NCBI RefSeq assembly: GCF_001077535.1
Contig: NZ_CP011968.1
Span: forward strand, 3,782,001 to 3,846,000
Length of the DNA: 64,000 nt
Direction of reading: 5' to 3'
From: Clostridioides difficile ATCC 9689 = DSM 1296
GTDB lineage: Bacteria > Bacillota > Clostridia > Peptostreptococcales > Peptostreptococcaceae
Positions 36,947 through 50,821 of the stretch are shown here, piece after piece. How positions within the stretch are numbered: the stretch's first letter is position 1; each line of letters opens with the position of its first letter. The notes beneath the pieces are model-generated. The model saw only the letters and a program-made list of their open reading frames with translations, was not told the origin of the DNA and ran no database searches. The position numbers and the translations under genes are program-made.

Positions 36947-38251
36947 TTATTTATTTGTTTTATCTATTACTGCTTGCATTGCAGAAGTTCCTTTGCTTAC
37001 TACATCTTTTGGATTTGCATTTAAATCAGTAAGCCCCTTTTTAATCTCATCCATTAGCTTATCAGTTGCTTCCTTGTATCCATTTAACATTGGAAGTGCA
37101 ACAGCATATTGTAATTGGTCAGTTGCAACCTTATATTGAGGTTTTTCTTTATATAATGTTTGTAACTTTTCTGAGTTTGTTGCATCTTCAGTTGTTGGTA
37201 AGTATCCTGTTGATGAACTAAACTGAACGATTTTATCTGTTTGTGTCATCCATTCTATAAATTCTGCACTTGCTTCTTTTTCTTTATCTGTTCCACCTTC
37301 AAGCATAACTAGATTAGCTCCACCTGTAGGAGTTGCGTATTTTTGATTTTTTGGTAAGAATGCTGTTGATATTTCAAACTTACCTTCTGTTTGTTGCATA
37401 AGTCCTGCTAAATCTGCTGTTGATGTAAATATCATACCTACTTTACCATTTACAAAATCTTGTTTTGCTACGTCCCAGGCATTATAATCTTCTCCAGGAG
37501 GCATTTTCATTATTCCAGCTTTCATCATATCTTGCCAGAACTTAACTGGTGCTTGTCCTGCCTCATTATTAAATGCTACTTTTTTACCATTAGTTATTTC
37601 TCCTCCACTTTGCATTACCATAGCTTCATAGAACCAAATATCTATTGGCGTTTCAAAACCATAAGTATCTTCTGATTTATTTGTCATTTTACTAGCATAA
37701 TCCTTAAGCTCTTCCCATGATTTTGGACCTGAAGGGTCAAGACCTGCTTTAGTTGCCATATCTTTATTTATGTATAATATTGGTGTACTTCTATTAAATG
37801 GCATACCAACAAACTTATCCTCATAATATGAATTTGTTAAAAGACCAGAAAAGAATCTTTCTTGATATGTTTTATCAAAATATTTACTCATATCTACTAA
37901 AGCACCTGCTGATGCGAATGTACCTGTTTGAGTTATTTCTAATAATGTTACATCTGGTTGGTCTTTAGATGTTAAGGCTGCCTGTAGTTTTGTTGCATTT
38001 TCATAGTAATCTTTCTGTTTTAACATATTTACTTGTACATCCTTATGTTCACTATTAAATTGGTCAACCATTTTTTGAGCAGTTTCTCCATTAGTTCCAC
38101 CTAAAGGAGCCCAGAAATCTATCTTCGTAATATTGCTATCAGTCTTTTCTCCTTTAGATGCATTTGCATCATTAGAATTTGAACACCCAACTAAAGAACC
38201 TAATAATAATGTTATTGCTAATCCTGTTGCTAATTTTCTTTTAAGCTTCAT
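36947..38251 (-). CDS. ABC transporter substrate-binding lipoprotein (MalE/UgpB family)
   Basis: A 434-residue extracellular binding protein with a lipoprotein signal peptide (KRKLATGLAITLLLGSLVGC, Cys about 23) and a Ser/Asn/Asp/Lys-rich linker. The mature part is of the family-1 solute-binding class used for oligosaccharides and glycerol-3-phosphate. I start it at ATG 38251, six bases after GGAGG; the ATG at 38257 touches the ribosome site. It follows the second permease by 30 bases and precedes the phosphodiesterase by 62. Confidence 0.9.
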   Translation of the reverse strand: MKLKRKLATGLAITLLLGSLVGCSNSNDANASKGEKTDSNITKIDFWAPLGGTNGETAQKMVDQFNSEHKDVQVNMLKQKDYYENATKLQAALTSKDQPDVTLLEITQTGTFASAGALVDMSKYFDKTYQERFFSGLLTNSYYEDKFVGMPFNRSTPILYINKDMATKAGLDPSGPKSWEELKDYASKMTNKSEDTYGFETPIDIWFYEAMVMQSGGEITNGKKVAFNNEAGQAPVKFWQDMMKAGIMKMPPGEDYNAWDVAKQDFVNGKVGMIFTSTADLAGLMQQTEGKFEISTAFLPKNQKYATPTGGANLVMLEGGTDKEKEASAEFIEWMTQTDKIVQFSSSTGYLPTTEDATNSEKLQTLYKEKPQYKVATDQLQYAVALPMLNGYKEATDKLMDEIKKGLTDLNANPKDVVSKGTSAMQAVIDKTNK

Positions 38252-38281
38252 TTTCATCCTCCAAATTTAGTCTTTAATTTT

Positions 38282-39142
38282 TTATTTTATTCCTGAATAC
38301 ATAAAAGCTTCTTTTACTTTTTTATTCGCAAATATATAAACAAGAATTATTGGTAAAATTAGAATTATATTTCCTGCCATTATTACATTCCATGCAGTAA
38401 TTCCTTCTGAAGATTTAAGGAGCGCAACTCCTATTGGTAAAGTTCTTATTGCATCTGTATTTGTCATTACTAAGGGCCAGAAATAATTATTCCAATGGTA
38501 TATAAAATTAAATAATATAAATGTTATTACTGCTGGTTTTGCCATAGGAACCATTATTCTAAACATTATTTTTAAGTCAGAAGCATTATCTAGTTTAGCT
38601 GCTTCAATAATTTCATCTGAAATCTGCATAAAATTCTGTCTAAGCAGAAATATCCCAAATGAAGATGTCATAAATGGAATTATAAGTGGAACATAAGTAT
38701 TTATAAATCCAAACTTACTCATCATCATATAGACTGGTAGAAAAGTTACTTGTGGTGGAATCATAAGTCCTACAAGCAAAAGCCCAAATAGCATTTTTTC
38801 ACCTTTAAATTTAATCTTAGAAAATGCATATGCTGCTGGAACCATAACTAAAAATTGTACAATTAAAACACTTCCTGTTACAAATACACTGTTTAGCAAA
38901 TATCTAAAAAATGGACCTGAATGCCATGCTGTACTATAATTTTCTAACACTATATCATTTGGTATAATAGTGGGCGGTAATTGCATCATTTCTTGTGGAT
39001 TTTTAAAGGATGTAGATAGCATCCATATAAAAGGGAATATAAATATTGCAGATAAAAGTAATAGAATTAATATTTCTATTGATTTTGATGCTATTTTTTT
39101 TATATCAACTTTGTCTTTTTTGATAGGTTGTATAATATCCAT
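38282..39142 (-). CDS. ABC transporter permease (MalG/UgpE type)
   Basis: A 286-residue inner permease with six predicted helices and the EAA loop that docks on the ATPase (EIIEAAKLDNASDLKIMFRIMVPMAKP). I start it at ATG 39142, which has AAGGAGGAG upstream; the longer frame to 39238 would overlap the preceding permease gene and has no start signal. With this start a 43-base gap separates the two permease genes. Confidence 0.9.
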   Translation of the reverse strand: MDIIQPIKKDKVDIKKIASKSIEILILLLLSAIFIFPFIWMLSTSFKNPQEMMQLPPTIIPNDIVLENYSTAWHSGPFFRYLLNSVFVTGSVLIVQFLVMVPAAYAFSKIKFKGEKMLFGLLLVGLMIPPQVTFLPVYMMMSKFGFINTYVPLIIPFMTSSFGIFLLRQNFMQISDEIIEAAKLDNASDLKIMFRIMVPMAKPAVITFILFNFIYHWNNYFWPLVMTNTDAIRTLPIGVALLKSSEGITAWNVIMAGNIILILPIILVYIFANKKVKEAFMYSGIK

Positions 39143-39185
39143 TGTCTCCTCCTTTTGGATAAACCTTATAATATCTACTTTTTCT

Positions 39186-40055
39186 TTATTGATAATGAAC
39201 TTTCTTTGATAAGAGTCTAAAGTTAGCATATGTAGCAATCATAACTATAGCTAACAAAAACATACTCGCTGCACTCGCTTGTCCTATGTCATAGTATATA
39301 AATCCAGACTCATATATATAATAAGATAACATGTTAGTTGAACCCACTGGCCCACCTTGTGTCATTATACTTATCTCATCAAATACTTGAAAAGATGCAG
39401 TTGTTGTTGTTATCATAAGAAAAAATATTGTTGGTGATAATAGCGGCAATGTCACTTTAAAGAAATTCGTTATTTTGTTTGCATTATCTAATTTAGATGC
39501 TTCATATATATAGTTTGGTATGGATTTAAGACCTGATAACACTATTAAGATATTGTATCCAAGAGTCTTCCATATTCCTATTAGAATTAGTGACATTAAA
39601 GCTGAACTTTCACTTGAAAGCCACTTTGATGTTGGTAAATGTAATGTCGATAGTATCCAGTTTAAAAAGCCATATTGTGGCTCCATAATCCAAAGCCACA
39701 ATACAGCTACAGATACTAGTGAAATTACATGTGGTGTAAAGATTATACTTTGCGTTAAATTGTGTATTATAGAATTTTTATTTAGCCAAACAGCAAGTAC
39801 TATGGCTAGTGATATAGATATAGTCACCATAAAAAAAGTATAAATTGCAGTGTTCGTTATAGTTTGTATAAACTCTGGATTCTTTAAAAGTTCTGTATAA
39901 TTGTTTAAGCCTACATTTTCAAAGGTTGAACTAAGAAGACTACCAGATTTGAAGCTTAGAGATATCGTCTTAATTATTGGATAGACTATAAACAATAAAG
40001 TTCCTATAATAGCAGGTGTTATATATAAATATGCTTTATTAAATTGCTTTTTCAT
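39186..40055 (-). CDS. ABC transporter permease (MalF/UgpA type)
   Basis: A 289-residue permease with six helices and the EAA loop (YEASKLDNANKITNFFKVTLPLLSP). It starts with AAAGGAG upstream and overlaps the end of the ATPase gene by 17 bases, a sign of translational coupling. It pairs with the MalG-type permease that follows. Confidence 0.9.
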   Translation of the reverse strand: MKKQFNKAYLYITPAIIGTLLFIVYPIIKTISLSFKSGSLLSSTFENVGLNNYTELLKNPEFIQTITNTAIYTFFMVTISISLAIVLAVWLNKNSIIHNLTQSIIFTPHVISLVSVAVLWLWIMEPQYGFLNWILSTLHLPTSKWLSSESSALMSLILIGIWKTLGYNILIVLSGLKSIPNYIYEASKLDNANKITNFFKVTLPLLSPTIFFLMITTTTASFQVFDEISIMTQGGPVGSTNMLSYYIYESGFIYYDIGQASAASMFLLAIVMIATYANFRLLSKKVHYQ

Positions 40056-41109
40056 AAATATCTCCTTTAATTTTAGAATACATACTTTTACATACTTTTA
40101 CATCTTCTATTCTTTCTCCATTTTTATCAAAATAATATAAATCTTTTTCTAATACACTTATTCTTAAAGTTCTTCCAATATCAAATATATCATTTTCCGT
40201 TTTGACTCTTATCTCTCTATTAAGAACAGATAAACAATATATAGTTTCATTTCCCAACACTTCTTTAGTCACAACTTTTCCAAATAGGCTAAATACATCA
40301 TCATTTTTCCCATCTATGTTTATACTCTCTAGTGTTGCTTTTTCTGGCCTGAATCCAAATTTAATATCATTTTTTATATCTAGTATGTTCATACAAGGAC
40401 TCCCTATAAATTGAGCTACAAATAAATTTTTAGGATTTTGATATATCTTCTTTGGGGAACCTATTTGCATTATCTTTCCTTTGTTCATTATAACTATCTT
40501 ATCTGCCATTGACATTGCCTCAACCTGGTCATGAGTTACATAAACAAATGTAGACTTTAGTTTTTGATGTAATTGTATTAATTCTGTTCTCATTTGATTT
40601 CTTAATTTAGCATCTAAATTTGACAATGGTTCATCCATTAAAAATACCTTTGGATTTTTAACCATAGCTCTAGCAAGTGCCACTCTTTGTCTTTGACCTC
40701 CAGATAAGTTGCCTGGTTTCACATTTAAATATTCTCTCAATCCTACTACATCAATAACTTCTGTTATAAGTTTTTCTCTTTTTTCTTTTTCTACTTTTTT
40801 GTTTTTAAGACCAAATTCTATATTTTCTCTAACAGTCATATGTGGATATAATGCATAATTTTGAAATACCATAGCTATATCCCTTTTACTAGCATCCGTT
40901 TTTGTAACATCATTTTCTTCAATCTTCAACCTACCTGAAGTTATATCTTCAAGACCTGCAATCATTCTTAACGTAGTAGATTTACCACATCCACTTGGGC
41001 CTACCAATACTGTAAAAGAACCATCTTCTATAGTAAGATTTAAATTTTCTATAACTGTATTTTTTTTATTATAAGATTTTGTTACATTTTCTAGTCTTAT
41101 ATCTGCCAT
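40039..41109 (-). CDS. ABC transporter ATPase (MalK/UgpC type)
   Basis: A 356-residue ATPase with Walker A GPSGCGKSTTLRM, Q-loop MVFQNYALYPH, signature LSGGQRQRVALARAM, Walker B VFLMDEPLSNLD and the H-loop in VTHDQVEAM. The C-terminal 120 residues form the OB/TOBE domain that in MalK senses regulators. It is unusual that the ATPase gene leads the operon ahead of permeases and binding protein. A GGGAGG ribosome site precedes the start. Confidence 0.93.
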   Translation of the reverse strand: MADIRLENVTKSYNKKNTVIENLNLTIEDGSFTVLVGPSGCGKSTTLRMIAGLEDITSGRLKIEENDVTKTDASKRDIAMVFQNYALYPHMTVRENIEFGLKNKKVEKEKREKLITEVIDVVGLREYLNVKPGNLSGGQRQRVALARAMVKNPKVFLMDEPLSNLDAKLRNQMRTELIQLHQKLKSTFVYVTHDQVEAMSMADKIVIMNKGKIMQIGSPKKIYQNPKNLFVAQFIGSPCMNILDIKNDIKFGFRPEKATLESINIDGKNDDVFSLFGKVVTKEVLGNETIYCLSVLNREIRVKTENDIFDIGRTLRISVLEKDLYYFDKNGERIEDVKVCKSMYSKIKGDIYEKAI

Positions 41110-41401
41110 TTTTATCCTCCCAAAATATTTAATTTAATTCTACGATTTACTTATAGATTAATAATACTCTTAATTTGTAAAGGATATATTAAGACAAAGT
41201 GAATATATGGTAAACTTATTAAAATAAAGGTTAAATTATAAACATTTTTTGTTAAATATACTGAGGTTAAGATGATATACAGCTTATGTTAGCTATAATT
41301 TTCTATATTTTTCATATTCATGGTTTGCTATCACAATGTAATTTTAATTTATGAAGAGTCATATAAAACTATTTATTTTTTATATAATTTGATTTGAAAG
41401 T
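41110..41401. other. Promoter region of the ABC transporter operon
   Basis: About 290 AT-rich bases between the ABC ATPase start and the rRNA terminator. It must hold the promoter for the five-gene operon. I see no clear catabolite-repression (cre) site, riboswitch or small gene. Confidence 0.3.
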
Positions 41402-41433
41402 AAAAAAGACCTCTATGGGGGATAGAGGTCTTT
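41402..41433 (-). terminator. rRNA operon terminator
   Basis: A 12-bp perfect stem (AAAGACCTCTAT with ATAGAGGTCTTT) around a five-base C loop on the minus strand, followed by a run of T. It lies about 130 bases after the 5S gene. Confidence 0.88.
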
Positions 41434-41563
41434 AAGTGGGGGAGATTGAGTAATTTATTTTTGCTATATTAAGTTTTACAATTATATTATGTCCCAAATT
41501 TACAAGGTTTAAACATAAAAAATAAAACTTTTTTAATTTTTATAAATTTACCCAAAAAAAATT

Positions 41564-41683
<120 letters not shown>

Positions 41684-41809
41684 TCTTTATGCTTAATATT
41701 TCTATTAAGTTTTTAATAAGTTTATAGAACCTAGTAATACTAGTTTCTTTAGAGTTAGCACTCTAAAAACTACACATATATCTTAATGAATGAACATCAA
41801 ATAAATATT

Positions 41810-46491
<4,682 letters not shown>

Positions 46492-46626
46492 AAGTTTATC
46501 AGGCTCAGATACTATTGTTATCAAAATATCTGGCTTTATGGTTTGTTTCTTGTTTTATAAATTAACCTACTGTTTAATTTTCAAAGTTCATTTTTTATGT
46601 TTGCCCTTTTCTTAAGGACAAGTAAT

Positions 46627-46655
46627 ACTATATCATCTTAAAAATAATCCGTCAA
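46627..46655 (-). promoter_or_regulatory. rRNA operon promoter
   Basis: On the minus strand TTGACG (46650-46655) and TATAGT (46627-46632) are separated by exactly 17 bases, about 136 bases upstream of 16S. A boxA-like antitermination motif (GAACTTTGAAAATT) follows in the leader, near 46578-46591. Confidence 0.8.
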
Positions 46656-46684
46656 CACCTTTTTAACATTTTTTATTTTATTTT

Positions 46685-47263
46685 TTATATATCAAACTTC
46701 TTAAGTTCTTCTAGGTCAAGTGTTACCAACATATTAAGCACATCTTTTCTTTTACTTTTATCTTCGTATTTTTTTATAACCTTTTTTCTTATATCTCCTA
46801 ATACATTTAAATACTCCTCATAATCTTCAGTATATCTCTCTTCAATTTCTTTTTTTATCTTTGATGATAATGAAGGACTCTTGCCCCCAGTAGACACACT
46901 TATAAGTAAATCTCCTCTTTTTATATATGATGGAACAGTAAAGTTCGATATTTCTATATTATCAACTACATTCACTAGCTTATTTTTTGCTTTACAATAT
47001 AATCCTATTTCCATATTTAACTCTCTATTATTTGTGGCAGCAATTATTACAGAAGCATCTTTTATATATATTTCTTTATAATCATCTTTTATTATTTTTA
47101 TATTTCCTTTTAAATCATAAAATTTATTTAAAATTTGTTTAGAAACTATAGTAACATTTTTGTTAAACTCTAAAAAATTTTTACATTTCCTATATGCAAC
47201 TTCTCCACCACCAATTATAACTACATCTAACTCATCTAATTTTAAATTAATAGGATATAGCAT
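46685..47263 (-). CDS. sirC: Precorrin-2 dehydrogenase (SirC/Met8p N-terminal type)
   Basis: A 192-residue NAD-dependent enzyme that oxidises precorrin-2 to sirohydrochlorin. It has a Rossmann motif VVIIGGGEVAYRKCKNFLE near the start, the conserved ISVSTGGKSPSLSSKIK in the middle and a short C-terminal dimerisation part. It has no chelatase domain as in Met8p or CysG, in keeping with a separate cobalt chelatase (CbiK) in this cluster. It is last in the operon, 150 bases after hemB, with an inverted repeat between them, and has GGAGG upstream of its start. Confidence 0.9.
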   Translation of the reverse strand: MLYPINLKLDELDVVIIGGGEVAYRKCKNFLEFNKNVTIVSKQILNKFYDLKGNIKIIKDDYKEIYIKDASVIIAATNNRELNMEIGLYCKAKNKLVNVVDNIEISNFTVPSYIKRGDLLISVSTGGKSPSLSSKIKKEIEERYTEDYEEYLNVLGDIRKKVIKKYEDKSKRKDVLNMLVTLDLEELKKFDI

Positions 47264-47297
47264 CTTCTACCTCCAAATTTTATTTAGTTACATAAAT

Positions 47298-47390
47298 AAA
47301 GTATAGAAATTGCAAATTAGTTTCTATTATTCTTCAATAAATGTCTAAACAAAACTACTGTATAATAGTTAATTACAATTCCTATACTTT
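47298..47390. repeat. Imperfect inverted repeat between hemB and sirC
   Basis: Two 22-base arms (47298-47319 and 47369-47390), both with AAAGTATAG at the outer end, pair at 18 of 22 positions around a 49-base loop. On the plus strand the second arm is followed by a short T run. It may be a relic of a small mobile repeat or an attenuator ahead of sirC. Confidence 0.5.
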
Positions 47391-47415
47391 TTGATATTCT
47401 TTATACTACTAGAAT

Positions 47416-48381
47416 TTATTTTTTCAACAGTTTAGCAATGTCTTTAGCAAAATAAGTTATTATTATATCTGCTCCTGCTCTTTTTATAGATGTAATTGAT
47501 TCAAGAATTACATCTTCATTTAATAAACCTTCCTTCACAGCAAACTTAAGCATAGAGTATTCTCCACTTACATTATAAGCTGCTAGAGGTAAGTCAAAAT
47601 TATCTTTAACTCTTCTTATAATATCTAAATATGATAATGCAGGTTTAACCATAAGTATATCTGCACCTTCCAATATATCAAGTTCAGTCTCTATTATAGC
47701 TTCATTGCTATTTGCTGGGTCCATTTGATATGTTTTTCTATCTCCAAAAGATGGTGCTGAATGAGCTGCCTCTCTAAAAGGTCCATAATAATTTGAAGCA
47801 TACTTAACACTATAAGCCATGATTCCAACATTTTCTAATCCATTTTCATCTAAAGCTTCTCTTATTGCTTGTATTCTTCCATCCATCATATCAGATGGAG
47901 CAACCATATCAGCTCCTGCTTTAGCATGGCTTACAGATATTTTAGCCAAATACTCCAATGATTTATCATTATCAACATAACCAGTATCAGTTAAAATCCC
48001 ACAATGTCCATGACTTGTATATTGGCACATACAGACATCTGTTATTACATTTATATCTGAATTTATTTCTTTTACCTTTCTAATTGCCTTTTGAACTATT
48101 CCATTATCATTAAAAGCTTGTGAAGCACACTCATCTTTTTCATCTGGAACACCAAATAACATTATATGTTCAATTCCCAACTCACTTATTTCTTTTATTT
48201 CGTCTTCTAGCATATCTATTGATAAATGATAGACATCTGGTAAAGATTTAATTTCTTCTTTTATATTTTCCCCCTCTACTACAAACAGTGGATATATTAA
48301 GTCTTCTACATTCACCTTAGTTTCTCTTACCAAATTTCTGATTGCTTTACTTGCTCTTAGTCTTCTTGGTCTTCTTAACAT
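47416..48381 (-). CDS. hemB: Delta-aminolevulinic acid dehydratase (porphobilinogen synthase)
   Basis: A 321-residue enzyme that condenses two 5-aminolevulinates to porphobilinogen. The zinc-binding Cys cluster [16 protein letters not shown] is intact, as are the two active-site Lys regions [16 protein letters not shown] and [14 protein letters not shown] start it at ATG 48381, seven bases after GGAGG; a TTG six bases earlier is less likely. It follows cobA-hemD after 16 bases. Confidence 0.96.
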   Translation of the reverse strand: MLRRPRRLRASKAIRNLVRETKVNVEDLIYPLFVVEGENIKEEIKSLPDVYHLSIDMLEDEIKEISELGIEHIMLFGVPDEKDECASQAFNDNGIVQKAIRKVKEINSDINVITDVCMCQYTSHGHCGILTDTGYVDNDKSLEYLAKISVSHAKAGADMVAPSDMMDGRIQAIREALDENGLENVGIMAYSVKYASNYYGPFREAAHSAPSFGDRKTYQMDPANSNEAIIETELDILEGADILMVKPALSYLDIIRRVKDNFDLPLAAYNVSGEYSMLKFAVKEGLLNEDVILESITSIKRAGADIIITYFAKDIAKLLKK

Positions 48382-48397
48382 ATTCAAGCCTCCAAAA

Positions 48398-49897
48398 TTA
48401 ATTTTTTATAATTAAATCTACTAACGAATCTATAGTAGATGTAGCAGATTCTTTGTACAATTTTATTCCCAAACTATTTATTGTCTCTGTAGTTATAGGA
48501 CCTATAGATAGTGTTTTTATTTTTTCTAATATTTTAATATTTTCTTTTCCTATAATTTCAACAAGATTATTTACTGTTGAGGAACTAGTAAATGTTATAT
48601 AATCTATGTCATTAGAATTTAAAATATCTAATATCTCACCTTTTTTCTCCTCATCTATTACTGTTCTATATATATGTACTTCTGTTACTTCACAAATAGC
48701 CTTAAGTTTGTCAACCAGATAATCTCTAGCATTTTCTGCTCTAGGTATAAGTATATTATCGTCATCATTTAAAATAGGCGCTAACTCTTCATACAGTGAC
48801 TCTGCTACAAATTTTTTTGGTACTATATCCGCTATAATTCCTCTTTTTTTCAACTCATTTGATGTAGCAGAACCTATAGCACATACCTTTAAATTAGATA
48901 ATATCCTTAAATCAAAATTCATTTCATATATCTTTTCAAAGAAGATTTCTACGGCATTTTTACTAGTTAGTATTAGATAATTATACTTATTTATATTTTT
49001 TATTTCATTTTCTAAGTTAATATTATTTTGTATTTTTTCTACCTTAATAGTAGGTATTTCTATAGGATTTCCACCTAAATCCATTATTTTTTCTACCAAT
49101 ACACTATTTTGATTTCTAGACCTAGTTACAGCAATACTTTTTCCAAATAAAGGCTTACTTTCAAAGAAGTTCAACTTTTCTCTAAGTCCTACAACACTCC
49201 CAACTACTATAAGAGTTGGCGGTTTTACTTCTTCTTTAATAGCAGTTTCATAAACATTTTCAAGTGTAGATGTAACAACTCTTTGATTATATCTAGTTGC
49301 CCAACTTATAAGAGCAACAGGTGTATCCTTATCTTTTCCTTCTTTCATTAAGTTTTCACTTATTTTCTCTAGGTTTGAAATTCCCATCAAAAACACAAGA
49401 GTACCTTTGTTATTTGCAAGAGCATTCCAGTTTAATTCTCCACTATCATCACCCTTCAAATGACCTGTTATTACATGAAATGACGAAGCATGGTCTCTAT
49501 GTGTTATAGGAATACCCGCATAACATAAACCTCCTATAGCAGAAGTTATACCTGGAACCACTTCAAATTCTATACCTTCATCTACTAAAGTCTCTGCTTC
49601 TTCTCCCCCTCTGCCAAATACATAAGGGTCTCCTCCTTTAAGACGAGTTACAATTTTTCCTTCTTTAGCTTTTTCTGCTATAATTCTATTTATATCTTCT
49701 TGTGGCAAAATATGATTACTTGATGCCTTGCCTACATATATAAGTTCACAATCAGGCTTAGCTTCTCTTAAATAACTACTATTTGCTAATCTATCATATA
49801 CTATTACATCCGATTTTCTTATACACTCTAAACCTTTTAAAGTCATGAGTTTATAATCACCTGGTCCTGCCCCTACTAAGTAAACCTTACCCTTCAT
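48398..49897 (-). CDS. cobA-hemD: Bifunctional uroporphyrinogen-III C-methyltransferase/uroporphyrinogen-III synthase
   Basis: A 499-residue fusion common in clostridia. The N-terminal half (about 1-245) is the SAM-dependent methyltransferase making precorrin-2, with [15 protein letters not shown] and [16 protein letters not shown]. The C-terminal half is HemD, which closes the tetrapyrrole ring, with the diffuse family pattern including [11 protein letters not shown] and [13 protein letters not shown]. One polypeptide thus closes the ring and commits it to the corrin/siroheme branch. I start it at ATG 49897; the ATG at 49906 is only one base from the GGAG. It overlaps the end of hemC. Confidence 0.94.
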   Translation of the reverse strand: MKGKVYLVGAGPGDYKLMTLKGLECIRKSDVIVYDRLANSSYLREAKPDCELIYVGKASSNHILPQEDINRIIAEKAKEGKIVTRLKGGDPYVFGRGGEEAETLVDEGIEFEVVPGITSAIGGLCYAGIPITHRDHASSFHVITGHLKGDDSGELNWNALANNKGTLVFLMGISNLEKISENLMKEGKDKDTPVALISWATRYNQRVVTSTLENVYETAIKEEVKPPTLIVVGSVVGLREKLNFFESKPLFGKSIAVTRSRNQNSVLVEKIMDLGGNPIEIPTIKVEKIQNNINLENEIKNINKYNYLILTSKNAVEIFFEKIYEMNFDLRILSNLKVCAIGSATSNELKKRGIIADIVPKKFVAESLYEELAPILNDDDNILIPRAENARDYLVDKLKAICEVTEVHIYRTVIDEEKKGEILDILNSNDIDYITFTSSSTVNNLVEIIGKENIKILEKIKTLSIGPITTETINSLGIKLYKESATSTIDSLVDLIIKN

Positions 49898-50792
49898 AAT
49901 TCTCATACTCCTTCAATACAAGTTTAGCTAACTTTAAACCTAACTCTCTAGGAGAAGAAATATCTCCATCTATAGACTTGATTACTACTTTTTTTCCTTC
50001 TGAATCTCCATATAAGCCAGTAAGATGTATTTTATCTTGGATTATTTCACAATAAGCTGCCATTGGAATATGACAACTTCCATTTACACCATCTAAAAAA
50101 CCTCTTTCAGCCAATATTTGGATTTCTGTATTCTCATCCTTCAGTGAATTTACTATTCCCTCTATCGTACTATCATTGCTTCTAATTTCTATAGCTAAAG
50201 CTCCTTGGGCAGGTGCTGGAATAACAACATCAACAGGTAAATAAGAACTTATTTTATCTTGCAAATTAGCTCTAATTATTCCTGATGCTGCCAACACAAT
50301 ACCATGCATATTTTCATCTTTTATTTTTCGTATCCTAGTTTCCACATTACCTCTAACTTGTACTATATTTAAATCAGGTCTTTGTTTCAATAATTGAAAC
50401 TTCCTTCTTTTACTTCCTGTTCCTATTACTGCTCCATGAGGTAAATCATCTAAATTTTTATATCCTTCTCTAAGTATTAGAACATCTCTTGGGTCTTCTC
50501 TCTTAGGCGTATGAGCAAATTTTAGTCCATCTGCTAAATAAGAAGGCATATCTTTCATACTATGTACTGCTATGTCTATTTTTCCATCTAATAATTGTTG
50601 CTCTATTTCTTTGACAAACAATCCTTTATCACCTATTTTATCCAGTGAAACATTTTGAATTAAATCTCCTTTTGTCTTTATGATTTTAATCTCAAAACTA
50701 ATTTCTGGATACTTCTTTTTTAATTCATTTATTACCCATTCTGTTTGTATAAGCGCTAGATTACTACCCCTAGTTCCAACCACTATATTCAT
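49887..50792 (-). CDS. hemC: Hydroxymethylbilane synthase (porphobilinogen deaminase)
   Basis: A 301-residue enzyme that polymerises four porphobilinogens. VVGTRGSNLAL opens the protein, then AVHSMKDMP, the Arg-rich RRKFQLL and RGNVETRIRKI, and the dipyrromethane-cofactor Cys in NGSCHIPMAAY. The start has AAAGGAG upstream. It follows the cbiK-cbiL fusion gene after 29 bases. Confidence 0.96.
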   Translation of the reverse strand: MNIVVGTRGSNLALIQTEWVINELKKKYPEISFEIKIIKTKGDLIQNVSLDKIGDKGLFVKEIEQQLLDGKIDIAVHSMKDMPSYLADGLKFAHTPKREDPRDVLILREGYKNLDDLPHGAVIGTGSKRRKFQLLKQRPDLNIVQVRGNVETRIRKIKDENMHGIVLAASGIIRANLQDKISSYLPVDVVIPAPAQGALAIEIRSNDSTIEGIVNSLKDENTEIQILAERGFLDGVNGSCHIPMAAYCEIIQDKIHLTGLYGDSEGKKVVIKSIDGDISSPRELGLKLAKLVLKEYENYEG

Positions 50793-50821
50793 ATTAAGTC
50801 TCCTTTAAATATTGCTTTCAC

